10,332 nt of DNA, from contig DMCJ01000110.1 of NCBI GenBank assembly GCA_003446735.1, positions 1 to 10,332 on the forward strand, read 5' to 3'. A program made the translations under genes and the position numbers. The notes beneath the pieces are model-generated. The model saw only the letters and a program-made list of their open reading frames with translations. It was not told the DNA's origin and ran no database searches. Shown one piece after another: positions 6,828 through 10,332 of this stretch. This DNA is from Lachnospiraceae bacterium. Lineage in GTDB: Bacteria; Bacillota; Clostridia; Lachnospirales; Lachnospiraceae. Positions within the stretch are counted from its first letter, which is position 1. Each line of letters starts with the position of its first letter.

Positions 6828-7522
6828 TTATTGTTTTATTATATTCTCACGTCTTAGCTTCTTTGCCTCGTAAAGACATTCATCTGCCTTTTCGGTAAGT
6901 TCTCCCATGGAATAGTTCTCGGTACATGTAAAGATGAAGCTTCCGGTGGAAAATTCCACATAGTATGGCTTATCGCAGCCCTCATTAAATTCCCTGCATT
7001 TTTCCTTTATTAAGGCGAGCAGCTTACCGGGCTCGCTCTCATCATCTATTATCAATTCATCATTTATCTGCTTAAGGTGATCTAAATCCGAGAAGAATAC
7101 CGCAGCCTTATGTCCTATATCATTGGAATCCGTATTGTTCTTCGGTCCGCTTAAATATAATATCTTTTTATATCCGTGGAATGAAATGAGATGATCCACG
7201 ATATTGTACATGCTCCCATAGTTATCGCTTATTATGAAGCTGTCCGGCGAATCCTCATCATACTCTTCCAATATGACCAGGGGAACGCTCCTGTATTTAG
7301 ACGCAAAAGCCTCCCTGTCATCCTTATCCAGATATATGCATAATGTCCCATAGGAAATGATGATCGCATCGAGTCCCGCGATCAGCGAATAATCATATAA
7401 AGAATTGTATTGACATTCTCGCTCTTTGCCGCTTCGCATATCCCGCGTATCAGCTCCATGGGATGCTGGGTATGAACGTTCCCGATCATAACACCTATAT
7501 GAAAGATCTTATCGCCTGCCAT
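6828..7522 (-). pseudogene. Decayed LacI-type binding domain/GGDEF fusion gene (frameshift plus internal losses)
   Basis: The start MAGDKIFHIGVMIGN at 7522 has a good ribosome binding site (AAGGGG) and opens a periplasmic-binding-protein-like (LacI/Peripla_BP) sensor domain. This frame runs to a stop at 7382-7384. Homologous sequence resumes in another frame at about 7407 (YNSLYDYSLIAGLDAIII) and continues to YKKILYLSGPKNNTDSND near 7115. That point normally lies midway through the domain, but here the text jumps straight to AVFFSDLDHLKQINDE, the first half of a GGDEF domain. After INDE the GGDEF signature block is absent and the text resumes with the domain's C-terminal part (PYYVEFSTGSF, then ADECLYEAKKLRR), ending at 6828. 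So there is one frameshifting junction and two in-frame losses. The parent was probably a sensor diguanylate cyclase or its degenerate relative. The second frame could express a 203-residue fragment from 7439, but without an active site. Confidence 0.75.
6838..6843 (-). promoter_or_regulatory. Possible -10 box for the cysK-larE-metal importer run
   Basis: A perfect TATAAT occurs on the minus strand 31 nt upstream of the cysK start, inside the last codons of the decayed binding-domain/GGDEF gene. A start site near 6831 would give a short leader containing the AGGAG. However, the hexamer 17 nt upstream (GCAAAG) is not a -35 and there is no TG extension, so this may be chance in an AT-rich gene end. 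Confidence 0.25.
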
Positions 7523-7594
7523 AGTTTGCCCCTTTAAACATATAGGATAAGTATAACTCATTTTTGCAAAAAACAAAACGGTATGTATCGCATT

Positions 7595-8893
7595 CTATTC
7601 TTCCGGTATGCTTCCATATGCACTTACAGCCTCGTCTACGGTCATTTTTCCGTTTCCGACTTCATATATGGCAGCTCTGAACTGTCTGACCGCCGGATCC
7701 AAAAGACCTGTTTCCTTATCGGAAAAACTCCTCTCTTCCGGTATCTGCGAAAGCGCCGAATAGATCTCGTCATCCGGGAAATCGTAAATGGGCGCGATAA
7801 GCCTTTTTGATGCAGCCATATTGCCGAGTTCTTTGCTGCTTATAAGGAATCTCATGAATTCATTGGCCATGTTGATATTGGGGCTTTTTTTGTTAACAGA
7901 AAAAAATATGCTTATGTTATTGATATAATATCCGCCGTCGTCACCTGCAGGTGCGACAAAAAATCTGTATTTAAAGGGATTTTTCGAAAATGCATCGGAC
8001 TTACTCTCCCTCTTGGCAGTTCCCGATACCACATCGCAGGTCGCGAACATCATCGGTACATCACCCTCAAAGAATCTCATGATCACCGAATCATAATCGT
8101 CCGTTATCTCCTCATCACATTTTTCAAGATCCACGTAACCGGAGTTAACAAATTCATCAAGTCTTTCAAGCGCGGGACGCATCACCTCTCCCGCTGAAGG
8201 ATCCAAAGCATTTAAGGCATCGATCCTGTCACCGCTTTTGATCACATCATATGAAAACATCGGATAGACAAAACAGTTAAACAGTCCGGGTCCGCTGAAT
8301 TTGTTTGCTCCCATGACCGGAGAATCATATCCTGCATTCTTTAATTTCTCACACACGCTCACAAACTCTTTATAGTTTGTCGGAACCTTTAATCCCTCTT
8401 TTTCAAAGATATCCATATTGACGAGCATCCCGTAGGAACTCGAAAAAATAGGGAGCATTAAAACATCACCCGAATCCGTCGTACGGATGAGCGATTCTTT
8501 GATGCAGGAAGTGTTGATCCCGAGCGAAGGATCTGATAATACTTCGCAGTTATCAAACAGCTCGTTATAAGCTTCATCACCGATCATCCAGCTGTTGGTA
8601 GTAAAGATATCCGGCGGTTCGCTGCTTACGAGAGCACTTGAGATCACGTTATTGTAATCATCCATCGTCACATACGAAAGACTGGCATTGGGATAATATT
8701 CGTAAAAACGCTCAAATTCTGCTTCGAGCGACTCAAAATTAGAATAACTGCCCGCAACTGTCAGAGAAAACTCGGTGTCTTTGTCATACTTTGGAACAAA
8801 GTTTTCTTCCGCCTTCTTTGCACCTGCACATCCCTGTAATAAAAGCATGACTGCCAGGCCCAAAGAAAATATTGCTCTTTTTGTCTTTTTCAT
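7595..8893 (-). CDS. Family-1 extracellular solute-binding lipoprotein
   Basis: A 432-residue exported lipoprotein of the SBP_bac_1/SBP_bac_8 (carbohydrate-binding) class. The N-terminus MKKTKRAIF, a hydrophobic stretch and the lipobox LLQGC put the lipidated Cys at residue 22, so the protein is anchored on the outer face of the membrane. Internal features typical of the family include TTNSWMIGDEAYNELFD, GMLVNMDIFEKEGLKVPTNY, FEGDVPMMFATCD and a C-terminal domain-closing segment. An ATG two codons upstream (8899) is too close to the GGAGGT; the ATG at 8893 has 8 nt spacing and is chosen. It is 29 nt behind the hybrid kinase, and no permease or ATPase of a sugar transporter follows. A role as ligand receptor for the kinase is therefore plausible, though it could serve a transporter encoded elsewhere. 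Ligand unknown, probably an oligosaccharide. Confidence 0.9.
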   Translation of the reverse strand: MKKTKRAIFSLGLAVMLLLQGCAGAKKAEENFVPKYDKDTEFSLTVAGSYSNFESLEAEFERFYEYYPNASLSYVTMDDYNNVISSALVSSEPPDIFTTNSWMIGDEAYNELFDNCEVLSDPSLGINTSCIKESLIRTTDSGDVLMLPIFSSSYGMLVNMDIFEKEGLKVPTNYKEFVSVCEKLKNAGYDSPVMGANKFSGPGLFNCFVYPMFSYDVIKSGDRIDALNALDPSAGEVMRPALERLDEFVNSGYVDLEKCDEEITDDYDSVIMRFFEGDVPMMFATCDVVSGTAKRESKSDAFSKNPFKYRFFVAPAGDDGGYYINNISIFFSVNKKSPNINMANEFMRFLISSKELGNMAASKRLIAPIYDFPDDEIYSALSQIPEERSFSDKETGLLDPAVRQFRAAIYEVGNGKMTVDEAVSAYGSIPEE

Positions 8894-8922
8894 AAGCATT
8901 ACCTCCGCTAAAAGGTTATTCT

Positions 8923-10332
8923 TCAGGATCCGGCTTCACTTAAAGGCTCAAGATCCATCGCCAGCTGTCTGTATCTTAAGATAAGATCGCCGAGTTCTTT
9001 ATCAAGTATCTCTATATCGCCGTCACGCCCGGCCTTCTCGAGCCTTGCCGCCGCTTCTGAGAGCTCATTCGCCCCTATCGAACGTGATGCACTCTTAAGC
9101 GCATGGACTTTTATGGTCGTATTCTTTATATCTTTCTTTGCCCAGTACTCCTTAATCTCATCGGCCTTTTTTTCGGCGCTGCCGCGGTACATATCAAGCG
9201 CCTCCAGATAAGATTCGCAATCACCGCAGTAGTTAAGGCCTGCGTCTGTATCTATCTCCTTTATATCAAAAAGAAAATCAGGGAGCACAGCATCTTCATT
9301 AACAGCGCCCTCATCTATTTCATCACTTCCCGATGTGATGTTAACCTTATCCTCTGGAAGATATTCAAGCAGCATCATCTCAAGCCGCTCCGCATTTATA
9401 GGCTTTGTAAGGTAATCATCAAATCCGGCATTTGTGTACATCTCACGCATGCCCGATATCGCATTCGCGGTAAGACATATAACCGGAGTCTTTAAATTCG
9501 GAGTATCCTTTATGCTCTTCATCTCCGCAAGAGTCTCTATACCGTCTTTATCCGGCATCATATGATCAAGGAAGATGACATCATAAGGCTTCTCCTTAAA
9601 CAGTAAAATACATTCATCCCCGCTTTCCGCCGTATCGATCTTAAGCCCCGTGCGCTTTAAAAGGCTTGTAAATACCGTAAGATTGACAGGAGTATCATCT
9701 ACAACGAGCACGCTTGCCGTAGGCGCCGTGAACTTCTCACGGTAATAGATCCTCTGACTTAATGAACGTCTGTAAGCTTCCTCATAATCTCCGATGGGCT
9801 CCCATTTTACTACCTTCTGCTCAAGTTCAAATGAAAATACGGAACCCTTGCCATACTCGCTTTCTACCTCAAGGTGACTGCCCATCATGTCAAGAAATCT
9901 CTGTACGATAGTCATGCCCAGACCCGTACCTTCGATATTCCTGTTCTTTTTCTCCTCAATACGCTCAAAAGCCACGAACAGCTTGTCAAGATCCTCCGGC
10001 TTTATTCCTATACCGGTATCTTTCACGCATACCTTAAGCTTTATATGATCAGGCTTATCCTCGATTTTATCGGCATGAACGGAAAATGTAATACATCCCT
10101 GCTTAGTATATTTTACGGCATTCGAGAGAATATTGATGATGATCTGCTTGATCCTTATCTCATCTCCGTTAAGTGTCACGGGAATGTTCTTGTCTATGTT
10201 AAGATTAAACTCAAGTCCCTTCTCTTCCGCTTTCTTTTGAACCATATTTACAAGGTCATTAAGAAGGGAAACGAAGCTGTAATTCACATTGATTATTTCC
10301 ATCTTGCCGGCTTCTATCTTGGAGAAATCCAG
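8923..10332 (-). CDS. Hybrid sensor histidine kinase with receiver and HPt domains (5' end off the right edge)
   Basis: The last 469 residues of a multi-domain phosphorelay kinase; the open frame continues past the right edge. Visible order, counting from the edge: LDFSKIEAGKMEI (end of the HisKA dimerisation helix; the phospho-His itself is outside); HATPase with N-box around 63-76, G1 DTGIGI at 105-110 and G2 GTGLGM at 135-140; a receiver domain with acidic pair Asp212-Asp213, phospho-acceptor Asp256, Thr288 and Lys310; then an HPt domain with phospho-His410 in VHALKSASRSIG. All catalytic residues in the visible part are intact, so a His-Asp-His relay to a separate response regulator is expected. 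The sensor part, unseen, is probably membrane-bound or extracytoplasmic. The solute-binding lipoprotein starts 29 nt downstream, suggesting joint expression and perhaps ligand presentation. The output regulator is not in the window. Confidence 0.95.
   Translation of the reverse strand: MDFSKIEAGKMEIINVNYSFVSLLNDLVNMVQKKAEEKGLEFNLNIDKNIPVTLNGDEIRIKQIIINILSNAVKYTKQGCITFSVHADKIEDKPDHIKLKVCVKDTGIGIKPEDLDKLFVAFERIEEKKNRNIEGTGLGMTIVQRFLDMMGSHLEVESEYGKGSVFSFELEQKVVKWEPIGDYEEAYRRSLSQRIYYREKFTAPTASVLVVDDTPVNLTVFTSLLKRTGLKIDTAESGDECILLFKEKPYDVIFLDHMMPDKDGIETLAEMKSIKDTPNLKTPVICLTANAISGMREMYTNAGFDDYLTKPINAERLEMMLLEYLPEDKVNITSGSDEIDEGAVNEDAVLPDFLFDIKEIDTDAGLNYCGDCESYLEALDMYRGSAEKKADEIKEYWAKKDIKNTTIKVHALKSASRSIGANELSEAAARLEKAGRDGDIEILDKELGDLILRYRQLAMDLEPLSEAGS

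Noticed and set aside
7550..7578. TATACT upstream of the decayed binding-domain/GGDEF gene as a promoter
   Set aside because: The hexamer at 17 nt (TTTTGT) is a poor -35, and a TTGTTT match needs a 15-nt spacer; there is no TG extension.
9103..9495. 130-codon open frame on the plus strand
   Set aside because: It lies opposite the receiver and HPt part of the hybrid kinase, whose frame shows full domain motifs. The plus-strand product has no recognisable domain and no ribosome binding site was identified.

Overview
The window reads as chromosomal DNA of a low-to-mid GC Gram-positive anaerobe of the Clostridia, most likely a Lachnospiraceae-type gut or rumen bacterium. This rests on strong AGGAGG-type ribosome binding sites, a sugar-type solute-binding lipoprotein beside a hybrid histidine kinase, a periplasmic-binding-protein/GGDEF fusion remnant, and a large FtsX-type permease with a charged helical insertion. 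The taxonomic call is an inference from gene content and style; no rRNA or marker gene is present. Every real gene lies on the minus strand, so transcription runs from the right edge to the left edge.

In transcription order: (i) 10332-8923, the C-terminal part of a hybrid sensor kinase (end of HisKA, HATPase, receiver, HPt), whose N-terminus is off the right edge; (ii) 8893-7595, a family-1 extracellular solute-binding lipoprotein 29 nt behind the kinase; (iii) 7522-6828, a decayed gene that once encoded a LacI-type binding domain fused to a GGDEF domain. It now has a frameshift and at least two further internal losses, including the GGDEF active-site block. Items i-iii look like a nutrient-sensing module, since no ABC permease genes accompany the binding protein, and its last member has degenerated.

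Next comes a tight metabolic run: cysK (cysteine synthase, 6807-5905), larE (sulfur insertase for the nickel-pincer nucleotide cofactor, 5880-5035), and the ATPase and permease of an ABC-3 (Zn/Mn/Fe-type) metal importer (5025-4306 and 4316-3471, overlapping by 11 bp). Gaps are 9-24 nt, so they are probably co-transcribed. The link between them is sulfur and metal chemistry. LarE here carries the three cysteines expected of the [4Fe-4S]-type enzyme. larB, larC and a metal-binding lipoprotein gene are not in the window.

Overlapping the stop of the metal permease is a fossil of about 35 codons from a response-regulator receiver domain (3474-3370). It runs directly into a near-consensus sigma-A-type promoter (TTGACT, 17 nt, TATACT) whose -10 box sits inside a perfect 16-bp palindrome, a clear candidate repressor operator. 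This promoter drives an ABC ATPase (3284-2568) and a large MacB/FtsX-family permease (2555 to beyond the left edge) with a helical, highly charged extracytoplasmic insertion of about 145 residues.

There is no rRNA, tRNA, CRISPR array, insertion sequence or convincing intrinsic terminator. The only stretch longer than 300 bases without an intact gene is the pseudogene at 6828-7522.
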